Positions 1 through 8,676 of a stretch of 64,000 bases of DNA are shown here, in pieces. The position numbers were made by a program, and so were the translations under genes. Position 1 is the stretch's first letter. Each line of letters begins with the position of its first letter. The stretch comes from Pantoea rodasii (GTDB taxonomy: Bacteria > Pseudomonadota > Gammaproteobacteria > Enterobacterales > Enterobacteriaceae): assembly GCF_002095465.1 (NCBI RefSeq), contig NZ_MLFP01000086.1, forward strand, positions 1 through 64,000, in the 5' to 3' direction. The notes under the pieces are model-generated. The model was not told the DNA's origin. It did no database searches and saw only the letters and a program-made list of their open reading frames with translations.

Positions 1-100
1 CAGGGAAGGCCAGTGCGAAGAGCGAAGCGTCCGCGCCATGGACGGCGCGGCCGATCTGCAGGGATGCGTTTATCCTTCGCGATCGGACTGGCCTTCCCTG
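1..100. repeat. Structured dispersed repeat, copy 1
   Basis: A nearly symmetrical element. The outer arms CAGGGAAGGCCAGT (1-14) and ACTGGCCTTCCCTG (87-100) are perfect complements. Inside them GCGAAG (22-27) can pair with CTTCGC (75-80), CCGCGCC (31-37) with GGCGCGG (44-50), and GCA/TGC around GGGA forms a small hairpin near 58-67. A second copy with the same architecture but different stem sequences lies at 36231-36332. The element lies downstream of pta and starts at the first base of the window, so it may extend further left. I do not know its family name. Confidence 0.7.
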
Positions 101-253
101 TCGGTTGCACCCAGCATTCAGCAACAAGTGCACCCATCCAATAGCAACCAACGCACCCAAACCAACAGCAGCCATCAACCCCCAACCCACAAGCAAAAAA
201 GAGCACAAGGTCTAAACCTCATGCTCTCCTCATTCAGCGGCAAGAAAAAGAAA

Positions 254-2398
254 TTAGCCTTCCGCCTGCTGTGACTGAATCGCGGTCAGTGCGATGGTAT
301 AAACAATGTCATCCACCAATGCGCCACGTGACAAATCGTTCACCGGCTTACGCATACCTTGCAGCATTGGCCCGATGGAAATCAGGTCAGCAGAACGCTG
401 TACCGCTTTATAAGTGGTATTACCGGTGTTCAGATCCGGGAAAATAAACACGGTCGCGCGACCTGCAACCGCTGAGTTTGGCGCTTTCGATTTCGCCACA
501 TCTTCCATAATCGCGGCGTCATACTGCAACGGACCATCGATCACCAGATCCGGACGTTTCTCCTGCGCGATACGCGTCGCTTCACGCACCTTCTCAACGT
601 CGCTACCCGCACCAGAGTTACCGGTAGAGTAAGAAATCATCGCCACGCGCGGATCGATACCAAAGGCCTTAGCAGAATCCGCAGACTGAATAGCGATCTC
701 TGCCAACTGCTCAGGGTTCGGATCCGGGTTAATCGCGCAGTCGCCGTACACCAGCACCTGCTCAGGCAGCAGCATAAAGAATACTGAAGACACCAGTGAG
801 CTGTTCGGTGCGGTCTTGATCAACTGTAACGGCGGACGAATGGTATTGGCGGTGGTATGCACGGCGCCGGACACCAAACCGTCTACTTCACCGCGCTCCA
901 GCATCATGGTGCCGAGCATCACGTTATCTTCCAACTGCTCCTGCGCGACCACTTCGGTCATGCCCTTGCTCTTACGCAACTCAACCAAACGTGGCACATA
1001 ATTCTCGCGCACCACTTCTGGATCGACAATCTCAATGCCCTGGCCCAGCACCACACCTTGAGCCGCTGCCACACGCTGGATCTCTTCTGGATTGCCCAAC
1101 AGCACACAGGAAGCAATGCCGCGTTCGGCACAAATCGCTGCCGCTTTCACGGTGCGCGGTTCGTCGCCTTCTGGCAGCACGATGCGCTTGCCCGCTTTAC
1201 GTGCCAGCTCAGTGAGCTGATAACGGAAGGCTGGCGGTGACAGACGGCGGCTGCGCTCGGAGGTTGCCGTCAGCGACTCAACCCAATCGGCATCGATAAA
1301 GCTGGCCACATACTCCTGCACCTTCTCAATACGCTGCGTATCATCCGCTGGCACTTCAAGGTTAAAGCTCTGCAGGCTCAGCGAGGTCTGCCAGGTATTG
1401 GTTTTCACCATAAACACCGGCAGGCCAGTCTGGAAGGCACGCTCACACAGACGCGCAATCGGCGCTTCAATCTGATAACCACCGGTCAGCAACACGGCAC
1501 CGATCTCAATCCCGTTCATGGCGGCGAGACAAGCCGCAACCAACACGTCTGGACGATCAGCTGAAGTCACCAACAGTGAACCCGGACGGAAATGCTCCAG
1601 CATGTGCGGAATGCTGCGCGCACAGAACGTCACCGATTTCACACGGCGCGTCTGAATCTCACCTTCATTGATGATATCGGCATTCAAATGACGGCACATA
1701 TCGATGGCGCGCGTGGCGATCAGATCGAAACTCCACGGCACACAGCCCAAAATCGGCAGCGGGCTATTAGCAAACAGCTGCTTAGGATCGATATTGGCGA
1801 TGCTCGCTTTGTTCGAATCATCAAAAATTTCGGACAGGTCCGGGCGCGTACGACCCTGCTCATCCACTGGCGCGTTCAGTTTGTTAATGATTACGCCGGT
1901 AATGTTCTTGTTCTTGCTGCCACCAAAGCTACTCTGCGTGACTTCAATACGTTCTTTCAACTGAGCCGGAGAATCGTTACCCAACGCCGTCACAAACACG
2001 ATTTCAGCATTCAGAGTCTTGGCAATTTCATAGTTCAGCGAGGAAGCAAACTGATGCTTACGCGTTGGCACCAACCCTTCAACCAACACCACTTCTGCGT
2101 CTTGCGCATTGGCGTGGTAGTTAGCAATGATCTCTTCCATCAACACGTCTTGCTGGTTCGAACCCAACAATGACTCAACGCGTGACATCTGCAGCGGTTC
2201 AGCGGCAGGAATCGCGGAGTTCTTACGGATGATGGTCGTGGTCTGGTCCGGCGCATCGCCGCCCGCACGTGGCTGGGCAATCGGCTTGAACACGCTCAGG
2301 CGTACGCCTTTGCGCTCCATGGCACGGATCACGCCGAGGCTGACGCTGGTCAGGCCGACGCTGGTGCCGGTAGGGATGAGCATGATTGTACGTGACAC
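254..2398 (-). CDS. pta: Phosphate acetyltransferase
   Basis: Converts acetyl-CoA and phosphate to acetyl phosphate and CoA, the first step of the Pta-AckA acetate pathway in the cytoplasm. The product has 714 residues, the length of the long enterobacterial Pta. It has an N-terminal BioD-like P-loop-type domain (starts MSRTIMLIPTGTSVGLTSV), a central DRTGG-type domain at about 220-330, and a C-terminal catalytic PTA domain from about 390 that includes GEVDGLVSGAVHTTANTIRP. It lies 73 bp behind ackA on the same strand, so the two are probably one operon, with a hairpin in the gap that may modulate read-through. Identity is firm. Confidence 0.97.
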   Translation of the reverse strand: MSRTIMLIPTGTSVGLTSVSLGVIRAMERKGVRLSVFKPIAQPRAGGDAPDQTTTIIRKNSAIPAAEPLQMSRVESLLGSNQQDVLMEEIIANYHANAQDAEVVLVEGLVPTRKHQFASSLNYEIAKTLNAEIVFVTALGNDSPAQLKERIEVTQSSFGGSKNKNITGVIINKLNAPVDEQGRTRPDLSEIFDDSNKASIANIDPKQLFANSPLPILGCVPWSFDLIATRAIDMCRHLNADIINEGEIQTRRVKSVTFCARSIPHMLEHFRPGSLLVTSADRPDVLVAACLAAMNGIEIGAVLLTGGYQIEAPIARLCERAFQTGLPVFMVKTNTWQTSLSLQSFNLEVPADDTQRIEKVQEYVASFIDADWVESLTATSERSRRLSPPAFRYQLTELARKAGKRIVLPEGDEPRTVKAAAICAERGIASCVLLGNPEEIQRVAAAQGVVLGQGIEIVDPEVVRENYVPRLVELRKSKGMTEVVAQEQLEDNVMLGTMMLERGEVDGLVSGAVHTTANTIRPPLQLIKTAPNSSLVSSVFFMLLPEQVLVYGDCAINPDPNPEQLAEIAIQSADSAKAFGIDPRVAMISYSTGNSGAGSDVEKVREATRIAQEKRPDLVIDGPLQYDAAIMEDVAKSKAPNSAVAGRATVFIFPDLNTGNTTYKAVQRSADLISIGPMLQGMRKPVNDLSRGALVDDIVYTIALTAIQSQQAEG

Positions 2399-2437
2399 TA
2401 TTGAAACCTCTCAGGTGTTGCAGACTAGCCAAAACAA

Positions 2438-2461
2438 CTCCGTCAGCCTGAGCTGACGGAG
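2438..2461 (-). terminator. Hairpin between ackA and pta
   Basis: Perfect 9-bp inverted repeat, CTCCGTCAG (2438-2446) and CTGACGGAG (2453-2461), with a 6-base loop. Read on the minus strand it is followed by TTGTTTTGG, a poor T tract. It lies directly after the ackA stop, so it could be a weak attenuator or an RNA-stabilising hairpin lowering pta relative to ackA. This role is inferred from position and structure only. Confidence 0.5.
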
Positions 2462-2471
2462 AGAAGTGTAT

Positions 2472-3674
2472 TTACGCGGTAAGACGCGCGGCGTCCTGGG
2501 CGATAACCAACTCTTCGTTGGTCGGGATCACCACGGCCGGTCGAGTGCCTTCTTTATTGATAAAGCCAGACTTGCCGAAGCGTGCGGCCAGGTTGCGCTC
2601 ATGATCCACTTCGAAGCCTAACAGACCAAGTTTCGCCAGCGCCAGTTCACGCACCATTGCGGCGTTCTCACCGATACCGCCCGTAAAGATCACGGCATCA
2701 AGACGACCTTCCATCAGCGCGGTATAGCTGCCGATGTACTTCGCCAGACGATGACAGAACACATCCATCGCACGCTTAGCGTCTTCTTTGGTCGCGTAGT
2801 TATCTTCAACGTAGCGGCAATCGCTGGTCACTTCAGTCAGACCCAGCAGGCCGGACTCTTTGGTCAACAGCTTATTGATAGCGTCAACGCTCATGCCGAG
2901 GGAATCATGCAGGAAGAACACGATAGCGGGATCGATATCACCGCTGCGGGTGCCCATCACCAAACCTTCCAGCGGGGTCAGACCCATTGAAGTATCAACA
3001 CACTGACCATTGCGGATGGCAGAAACCGAACCGCCGTTGCCCAGATGGCAAGTGATGATGTTCAGCTCGTTCACTGGCTTGTTGAGCATTTTTGCGGCTT
3101 CCTGCGTCACATAGTAGTGACTGGTGCCGTGTGCGCCATAACGACGAACGCCGTGCTCTTTATACAGTTTGTACGGCAGAGCATAAAGATATGACTCTTC
3201 CGGCATAGTCTGATGGAAAGCTGTATCAAAAACCGCCACATTCTTATCCGACAGGTGCGGGAAGTTCTTCAGCGCTTCGTCGATGCCGATCAAGTGCGCA
3301 GGGTTATGCAGCGGCGCAAAGGAGGAAGCATCTTTAATACCTTGGATCACAGATTCGTCGATGATGACCGATTGAGTCAGCTGCTCACCGCCATGAACAA
3401 TACGATGACCGATTGCAGCAATTTGTGCCGAAAGCTCTGGTTTTTGTGCCAGAATAGTTTTAACAATGAAGTTCAGCGCTTCACTATGTGCCGCGCCTGC
3501 GCCGAGAGGGGCTTCCTGTTTGCTGCCTTCCAGTTTCCACTTAATACGTGCTTCAGGTAAATGGAAACACTCCGCCAGACCTGACAGATATTCGTCACCG
3601 GTGGCGGGATTAAGGATGGCAAACTTAAGAGAAGAGCTGCCGCAGTTCAGAACCAGTACTAACTTCGTCGACAT
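2472..3674 (-). CDS. ackA: Acetate kinase
   Basis: Interconverts acetyl phosphate plus ADP and acetate plus ATP, the second step of acetate overflow metabolism. The 400-residue product is full length. Visible family motifs are the N-terminal nucleotide-binding VLNCGSSSLKFA, GHRIVHGG, FDTAFHQTMP with the catalytic Asp, RRYGAHGTSH, LGNGGSVSA, MGTRSGDIDP with the catalytic Arg, and FTGGIGENA near the C-terminus. It is the promoter-proximal gene of ackA-pta. The upstream gap to the divergent yfbV carries an FNR-like palindrome, in keeping with the oxygen-responsive control known for this operon in E. coli. Confidence 0.98.
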   Translation of the reverse strand: MSTKLVLVLNCGSSSLKFAILNPATGDEYLSGLAECFHLPEARIKWKLEGSKQEAPLGAGAAHSEALNFIVKTILAQKPELSAQIAAIGHRIVHGGEQLTQSVIIDESVIQGIKDASSFAPLHNPAHLIGIDEALKNFPHLSDKNVAVFDTAFHQTMPEESYLYALPYKLYKEHGVRRYGAHGTSHYYVTQEAAKMLNKPVNELNIITCHLGNGGSVSAIRNGQCVDTSMGLTPLEGLVMGTRSGDIDPAIVFFLHDSLGMSVDAINKLLTKESGLLGLTEVTSDCRYVEDNYATKEDAKRAMDVFCHRLAKYIGSYTALMEGRLDAVIFTGGIGENAAMVRELALAKLGLLGFEVDHERNLAARFGKSGFINKEGTRPAVVIPTNEELVIAQDAARLTA

Positions 3675-4013
3675 GGAAGTACCTATTGATTAAAGAGTGG
3701 CTAAAAATAACGCAATCAGACTAACAGCGTAGCCCATGAATGCTGGTAGATTAATGATTAACATCATGCGGTAGTCAAAAAGACACCGACATGCAAAAAA
3801 ATTTCGGTAATTTTACGCAGATTTTTGAAATCCGCTTAGCGAAACATGGCTCTTAACCGCTCTTTTATTGAGCTGAAGCTTCCGGTAATGTTGCTAAAAC
3901 GGCGTCAGAATACCCACTGTCACCCGCAAAGACAAAATTTTTTGAAGGATGTCACGTAAAGTTGTGTAGTTATCATATTATTTTAAACATTACAGATTTA
4001 GTTGAGGTCTATC
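3675..4013. promoter_or_regulatory. Divergent ackA / yfbV promoter region
   Basis: A 339-bp AT-rich gap between divergent ackA (minus) and yfbV (plus). ATGAT-TAAC-ATCAT at 3754-3767 is a perfect 14-bp palindrome with spacer, matching 8 of 10 positions of the FNR consensus TTGAT-N4-ATCAA. FNR and ArcA act on ackA-pta in E. coli, so this is a plausible operator. I see no ORF or RNA gene here. Confidence 0.45.
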
Positions 4014-4466
4014 ATGGCGAATGACACAAGTAATCCCGGCTGGTTCGGTTTGTTCCAGAACGGTCAGCGTTACATGAAGACCTGGCCAGCTGATAAGCGC
4101 CTGGCGCCGATGTTCCCTGAGAACCGTGTCGTAACAGCCACACGCTTTGCCATCCGCTTTATGCCACCTCTGGCGATTTTTACGCTGACATGGCAAATCG
4201 CCATGGGCGGTCAGTTGGGCCCGGCAATCGCTACCGCACTGTTTGCCTGCAGTTTGCCGATGCAGGGATTGTGGTGGCTGGGTAAGCGTTCGATTACGCC
4301 GTTGCCCCCCACGCTGCTGCACTGGTTCCACGAAGTGCGCACTAAACTGGAAGAAGCGGGGCAGGCGATTGCGCCGGTCGACGGGAAGCCGACTTACCAG
4401 GCTCTGGCCGATGTGCTGAAGCGCGCCTTTAAACAGCTCGATCGCACTTTCCTCGACGATCTTTGA
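4014..4466 (+). CDS. yfbV: UPF0208 inner-membrane protein YfbV
   Basis: A 150-residue protein of the UPF0208 family. Two hydrophobic segments are visible at about 43-65 (RFMPPLAIFTLTWQIA) and 70-90 (PAIATALFACSLPMQGLWWL), followed by a cytoplasmic-looking tail ending FKQLDRTFLDDL, typical of the family. In E. coli YfbV restricts long-range contacts of the chromosome Ter macrodomain; I carry that over as family knowledge. I chose the ATG at 4014 because GAGG lies 6 bases upstream; an in-frame TTG at 4002 is less likely. Its position next to ackA is conserved in enterobacteria. Confidence 0.95.
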   Translation: MANDTSNPGWFGLFQNGQRYMKTWPADKRLAPMFPENRVVTATRFAIRFMPPLAIFTLTWQIAMGGQLGPAIATALFACSLPMQGLWWLGKRSITPLPPTLLHWFHEVRTKLEEAGQAIAPVDGKPTYQALADVLKRAFKQLDRTFLDDL

Positions 4467-4618
4467 TCGTTCAGGCCCATTTCCTGCGACGGAATGTGGG
4501 CCGAAACCGGGTTCAAATCAAAGAAAAAGTGATGCGGACAAACACGCATCGCTTTCCATGTGTAATCATTTATCCATTGTTTAAATCTTAAGCGGCCGCG
4601 ACGGCCCGGGAGCAAACC

Positions 4619-5113
4619 ATGGAAATGACCCATGCACAACGACTCATCCTCTCCAATCAATACAAAATGATGGCGATGCTGGAGCCCGAAAACGCCGAGC
4701 GCTATCGCCGTTATCAGACCATCATTGAGCGAGGTTATGGCCTGCAACTGCGCGAACTCGACAAAGAGTTTGGTGAGCTAACCGAAGCTACCTGCCGCCA
4801 GCTCATCGACATTATGGAAATGCACCATGCGCTGCATGTCTCCTGGTCGAACCTCAAAGAACCACATACCCTTGAAGAGCGCCGCCTGGCGTTTCTCGGT
4901 TTTGATGCCGCGACCGAAGCGCGCTATCTCGGTTATGTGCGCTTTATGGTAAACGTTGAAGGACGCTACACTCACTTTGATTCTGGTACCCACGGCTTTA
5001 ATGCGCAGACGCCGATGTGGGAAAAATACCAACGCATGCTGGCGGTGTGGCACACTTGCCCACGTCAATATCATCTTAGCGCGAACGAAATCGCGCAGAT
5101 TCTCAATGCCTGA
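4619..5113 (+). CDS. yfbU: UPF0304 protein YfbU
   Basis: A 164-residue protein nearly colinear with E. coli YfbU, starting MEMTHAQRLILSNQYKMMA. The family is small, soluble and largely helical. No enzymatic motif is visible. E. coli YfbU has been linked to cell death after damage, but its biochemical role is not settled, so I assign no function. It lies between yfbV and the HAD phosphatase on the same strand, only 15 bp before the latter, so those two are probably cotranscribed. A weak hairpin (GGCCCA 4474-4479, TGGGCC 4497-4502) separates it from yfbV. Confidence 0.95.
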   Translation: MEMTHAQRLILSNQYKMMAMLEPENAERYRRYQTIIERGYGLQLRELDKEFGELTEATCRQLIDIMEMHHALHVSWSNLKEPHTLEERRLAFLGFDAATEARYLGYVRFMVNVEGRYTHFDSGTHGFNAQTPMWEKYQRMLAVWHTCPRQYHLSANEIAQILNA

Positions 5114-5128
5114 ATTAAGGAGCGATGC

Positions 5129-5788
5129 GTGAATTACAGGGGTTTTCTGTTTGATTTAGACGGTACGCTGGTGGATTCATTGCCTGCAGTGATCCGCGCG
5201 TGGTCACTGTGGGGCGAGCGCCACGGGCTGGCAGCGGAAGAAGTCCTGAACTTTATTCACGGTAAGCCGGCGATTAATTCATTGCGTCATTTTATGGCTG
5301 GCCAATCAGAAGAGGCGATTCAGGCGGAGTTTCTCTGGCTTGAGCGTTTAGAAGCGGAAGATACTCAGGGCGTGCAAGCCATCCCAGGGGCGAAGGCGCT
5401 TTTGGCGACCCTCAATGAGCTGCAAATTCCTTGGGCAATCGTGACGTCAGGATCGATTCCCGTGGCGCATGCGCGTCATAAAACCGCCGGTTTGCCGTTG
5501 CCGGAAGTCTTTATTACTGCTGAGAACATCAAGTTGGGCAAACCCAATCCGGAGCCTTATCTGCTCGGTGCTGAACGTCTAGGGTTGGCCGCCACAGAAT
5601 GTGTGGTGGTGGAAGATGCGCCTGCAGGCATTATTGCGGGTCTGGAGGCGGGCAGTGCTGTCGTGGCCGTCAACGCACCCGTCGATGCAGCAAGACTGAA
5701 CGAAGTCACTTTCCAGGTGAACACGCTGGAACCGCTGGTGGTGACATCAGCAGAAAATGGCACGTTCACATTGGCTGTCAACGGTTAA
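5129..5788 (+). CDS. hxpA: HAD-family sugar phosphatase (HxpA/YfbT)
   Basis: A 219-residue haloacid-dehalogenase phosphatase that dephosphorylates small hexose and pentose phosphates in the cytoplasm. Motif I is FDLDGTLVDS with nucleophile Asp9 and acid/base Asp11; motif II is IVTSGS; the motif III Lys lies in KLGKPNPEPY; motif IV is VVEDAPAGI. The insert between motif I and II is the four-helix cap of subfamily I (beta-phosphoglucomutase-like). The start is GTG at 5129 with AAGGAG eight bases upstream. The sequence tracks E. coli YfbT closely. The neighbour yfbS of E. coli, normally next in this string, is absent. Confidence 0.93.
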   Translation: MNYRGFLFDLDGTLVDSLPAVIRAWSLWGERHGLAAEEVLNFIHGKPAINSLRHFMAGQSEEAIQAEFLWLERLEAEDTQGVQAIPGAKALLATLNELQIPWAIVTSGSIPVAHARHKTAGLPLPEVFITAENIKLGKPNPEPYLLGAERLGLAATECVVVEDAPAGIIAGLEAGSAVVAVNAPVDAARLNEVTFQVNTLEPLVVTSAENGTFTLAVNG

Positions 5789-5823
5789 CGTCCGGGCGCT
5801 TCAGTGCGCCCGAATGTCATCGC

Positions 5824-6423
5824 TTACAGTGGCGTATCCTGTGAAATCTCATCCAGCGACAGGCTGAAGCTCGGAATAAATACTTCGACAAAGTAATCCA
5901 TCTCCGGAGAACGACGCTGTGCCAGCGTTTTTTCCAGACGAGCCTTCGCCAGCAGAAACTCATTATTACCCGCTGCCAACTCTTCCAGACACTTCACATA
6001 GGCGCAGAGCGCATCGGCCTGCTTCACCACCGCCTGTTCACTTTCGCTATGCAGATGTTCATCGATCAACGGACGGTAAGCGTCCTGCAATTCAGGCGGC
6101 AGCATCTCGATCAGCTTTTGCTGCGCAATCTTCTCGATCTTTTTATATTCATGGGCAATCTGCGCGTTGTAATACTTCACGGGCGTGGGCAAATCACCGG
6201 TTAATACTTCGCTGGCATCGTGGTACAGCGCCAGCATAGCAATGCGCTCTGCGTTGAGATTGCCATTAAACTTCTTGTTCTTAATGATGGCTAAGGCATG
6301 CGCAACCATCGCAACCTGAAGACTGTGTTCAGAAACGTTTTCGGTGCGCACATTGCGCATCAGCGGCCAGCGATTGATCAGTTTAAGACGGGAAAGGTGG
6401 GCGAAAAAGTGGCTTTGGGTCAT
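5824..6423 (-). CDS. yfbR: 5'-deoxynucleotidase YfbR
   Basis: HD-domain phosphohydrolase that removes the 5'-phosphate from deoxyribonucleoside monophosphates, part of nucleotide salvage and dUMP formation. The 199-residue product carries the metal-binding His in SEHSLQVAM, the HD pair in LYHDASEVLTGDLPTPVKY and a later Asp in KQADALCAY. It ends LDEISQDTPL like its E. coli counterpart. I chose the ATG at 6423 (MTQSHFFAHLSRLK), which matches the conserved family N-terminus; an in-frame start 36 bases upstream would add residues with no family match. Confidence 0.95.
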   Translation of the reverse strand: MTQSHFFAHLSRLKLINRWPLMRNVRTENVSEHSLQVAMVAHALAIIKNKKFNGNLNAERIAMLALYHDASEVLTGDLPTPVKYYNAQIAHEYKKIEKIAQQKLIEMLPPELQDAYRPLIDEHLHSESEQAVVKQADALCAYVKCLEELAAGNNEFLLAKARLEKTLAQRRSPEMDYFVEVFIPSFSLSLDEISQDTPL

Positions 6424-6444
6424 GGAGAGTTCCTGTTCGCACGG

Positions 6445-6465
6445 CGGGGAGTTATGCACTCCCCG
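6445..6465 (-). terminator. Hairpin between alaA and yfbR
   Basis: Perfect 8-bp stem CGGGGAGT (6445-6452) and ACTCCCCG (6458-6465) with a 5-base loop. It lies after the alaA stop and just upstream of the yfbR ribosome-binding region on the minus strand. There is no T tract, so it could be a processing or stability element rather than a terminator. Confidence 0.35.
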
Positions 6466-6492
6466 AAATGCGACCAGTATACGCGTCAGCGA

Positions 6493-7710
6493 TTACTGAC
6501 GATAGCCTTGCAGGAAACGACCAAATTTATTGATCGCCATTTCCAGATCGTCGACGCGAGGCAGTGTCACAATGCGTACGTGATCCGGCCATGGCCAGTT
6601 AAAGGCGGTACCCTGAACCAGCAGCACTTTCTCTTGTAACAGGAAATCCAATACCATTTTCTGATCGTCGAAGATGTTGAACTTCTTCGGGTCGATACGC
6701 GGGAACATGTACAACGCACCTTGCGGTTTCACACAGCTCACGCCTGGAATGTCGTTGATCAACTCCCATGCGCGTTGACGCTGTTCATACAGACGACCGC
6801 CGGGCGCGATAAACTCGCTGATGCTTTGATAGCCACCCAGTGCGGTTTGAATCGCATGTTGTGCAGGCACGTTGGCGCATAAACGCATCGACGCCAGCAT
6901 TTCCAGCCCTTCAATATAGCCCTTGGCATGCTTCTTCGGACCGTTTAAGACCATCCAGCCCTGACGGAAACCCGCCACGCGATAGGTCTTAGATAATCCA
7001 TTGAAGGTCACCGTCAACAGATCCGGGGCCAGCGCAGCAATGGAATGATGCTGTGATTCGTCATACAAAATCTTGTCGTAGATTTCGTCTGCAAAAATGA
7101 TCAGGTTGTGCTGACGCGCAATCTCAACCACTTCCATCAACAGCTCTTTGCTGTATACCGCACCCGTTGGGTTGTTCGGGTTGATAATCACAATACCGCG
7201 CGTACGAGGCGTGATTTTACTGCGAATATCATCCAGATCCGGGAACCAACCCGCAGACTCATCACACAGATAATGCACCGCTTTACCGCTCGACAGCGAA
7301 ACGGCAGCGGTCCACAGCGGATAATCCGGGGCAGGAACCAGCATCTCGTCACCGCTGTTCAGCAAGGCCTGCATGGCCTGCACAATCAGCTCGGAAACGC
7401 CGTTACCAATGTAAATATCTTCAACGGTAACATCGCGCATATCACGCGCCTGGTAGTGCTGCATAATGGCTTTACGCGCCGAATACAGACCTTTCGAATC
7501 ACAATAGCCTTGTGAACTTGGCAAATTGCGAATCACATCCACCAGAATTTCATCGGGGGCTTCAAAACCAAACGGGGCAGGGTTGCCAATGTTCAGTTTG
7601 AGAACTTTGTTGCCTTCTTCTTCAAGACGCTTTGCTTCTTTCAGTACCGGACCACGGATGTCATAACAGACATTTTCCAGCTTGCCGGATTTATCAATTT
7701 GAAAATTCAT
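6493..7710 (-). CDS. alaA: Alanine aminotransferase AlaA
   Basis: PLP-dependent class I aminotransferase of 405 residues, transferring the amino group of glutamate to pyruvate to make alanine. Visible motifs are the substrate-site LNIGNPAPFGF, PDYPLWTAAV, INPNNPTGAVYS, FADEIYDKI with the PLP-binding Asp, and the Schiff-base lysine in LSKTYRVAGFRQGW at about residue 241. Sequence follows E. coli AlaA (YfbQ) from end to end. It lies 69 bp upstream of yfbR on the same strand and is divergent from lrhA across a long gap. Confidence 0.96.
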   Translation of the reverse strand: MNFQIDKSGKLENVCYDIRGPVLKEAKRLEEEGNKVLKLNIGNPAPFGFEAPDEILVDVIRNLPSSQGYCDSKGLYSARKAIMQHYQARDMRDVTVEDIYIGNGVSELIVQAMQALLNSGDEMLVPAPDYPLWTAAVSLSSGKAVHYLCDESAGWFPDLDDIRSKITPRTRGIVIINPNNPTGAVYSKELLMEVVEIARQHNLIIFADEIYDKILYDESQHHSIAALAPDLLTVTFNGLSKTYRVAGFRQGWMVLNGPKKHAKGYIEGLEMLASMRLCANVPAQHAIQTALGGYQSISEFIAPGGRLYEQRQRAWELINDIPGVSCVKPQGALYMFPRIDPKKFNIFDDQKMVLDFLLQEKVLLVQGTAFNWPWPDHVRIVTLPRVDDLEMAINKFGRFLQGYRQ

Positions 7711-8676
7711 CGTTACCGCCTTAACGGGCAGAGTCCTTTAACCTGCCACCAAAAACAAACCAGCCCAATTTACTCCTCTCACCGTAACAAAAGAAGGGCA
7801 GCCGTAGGTTTTGGCGCGTTTGCCAATCATTCCCATTCCAGGTGGCGTAAAAAGCATGCCTCACAAGTTATTCTGGTCTATAAAACTAGTAATGCTATCT
7901 GTGGTAACATTAAATGCTGGCGTTGTCTTATGGGACTGTAAACCCCTTTATCCATAGGTAAGGGGCGCCATTGAGAAATTTTTTATTTACATCTTGGGTA
8001 AAAAATCATTAGCGACCTGATGAAATAGTTAAAGGAATCTTGTTGGACGCCGAATAAATGTGCAGTGCGGTTGAAGCCAGGACTGGTGCCAGAAAATGTC
8101 ACGAATTCTCATTCACTTTACGCTGGCAGGATTAAGCCCTGTACCGAGAAAGATTCCGATGGCAATCGCGGGTTAAATAGCATTTACACTGTAACTTTAA
8201 CGCTTGTGATGCAGTTTCAGAACCAGGGGGGTTAAAATTTGACCAGCGTTGTGGCAGGATGTGCCGGAAAAGGGATTTGGTCAAAAATTGCGATGTTTTG
8301 TACAAAAACATTTCCCTTTAAAGCGTAAAAATGATTAAGTATAATTTATTATTTGATGCACTTTACCGCTTCGCATCACCATAACATGATGTTATCTCTT
8401 TTTGACCCGCAGGCCTTTTTCGCGGGAAACTAGACAACTACGCAGCTTCCAGCACCTGTGCGACATACGTCTTCGTACCCGAAGTTGTTCTGTCTTTATA
8501 GACGGCGCTCCTCTGCTTGACAGAGTGACGTATCCGTCGGCATCCGCCTGACACGATTTTTTCATGACAGCTCCACACAGGGCTGTCATTAAGCACCATT
8601 ACCTATTATCTCTTTGATAACTAAGGTAATACACCAGGGTAGTAGTTTTAAAAAATCTTATAAGTGAAGAAAAAAC
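7711..8676. promoter_or_regulatory. Long divergent alaA / lrhA regulatory region
   Basis: 966 bases without a convincing gene. It is AT-rich in its middle third (8281-8360). Inverted repeats include TTTGACCA (8238-8245) with TGGTCAAA (8278-8285), and ATGACAGC (8564-8571) with GCTGTCAT (8582-8589) in what should be the lrhA leader. A very long lrhA leader, subject to post-transcriptional control, is known in E. coli, so much of 8300-8676 is probably transcribed leader. The short ORFs here have no ribosome-binding site and no recognisable sequence. Confidence 0.5.

Noticed and set aside
857..1240. 127-residue plus-strand ORF inside pta
   Set aside because: Antisense shadow of pta; the same holds for the long antisense ORFs over nuoCD, nuoG, nrdA, gyrA and radD.
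4474..4502. yfbV terminator
   Set aside because: Only a 6-bp perfect stem with bulges inside and no T tract follows.
7699..7941. 80-residue ORF upstream of alaA
   Set aside because: Overlaps the alaA start, lacks a ribosome-binding site and does not look like a protein.
8564..8589. ATGACAGC/GCTGTCAT hairpin as an lrhA riboswitch
   Set aside because: The stem is short, no known riboswitch motif is visible and there is no T tract.
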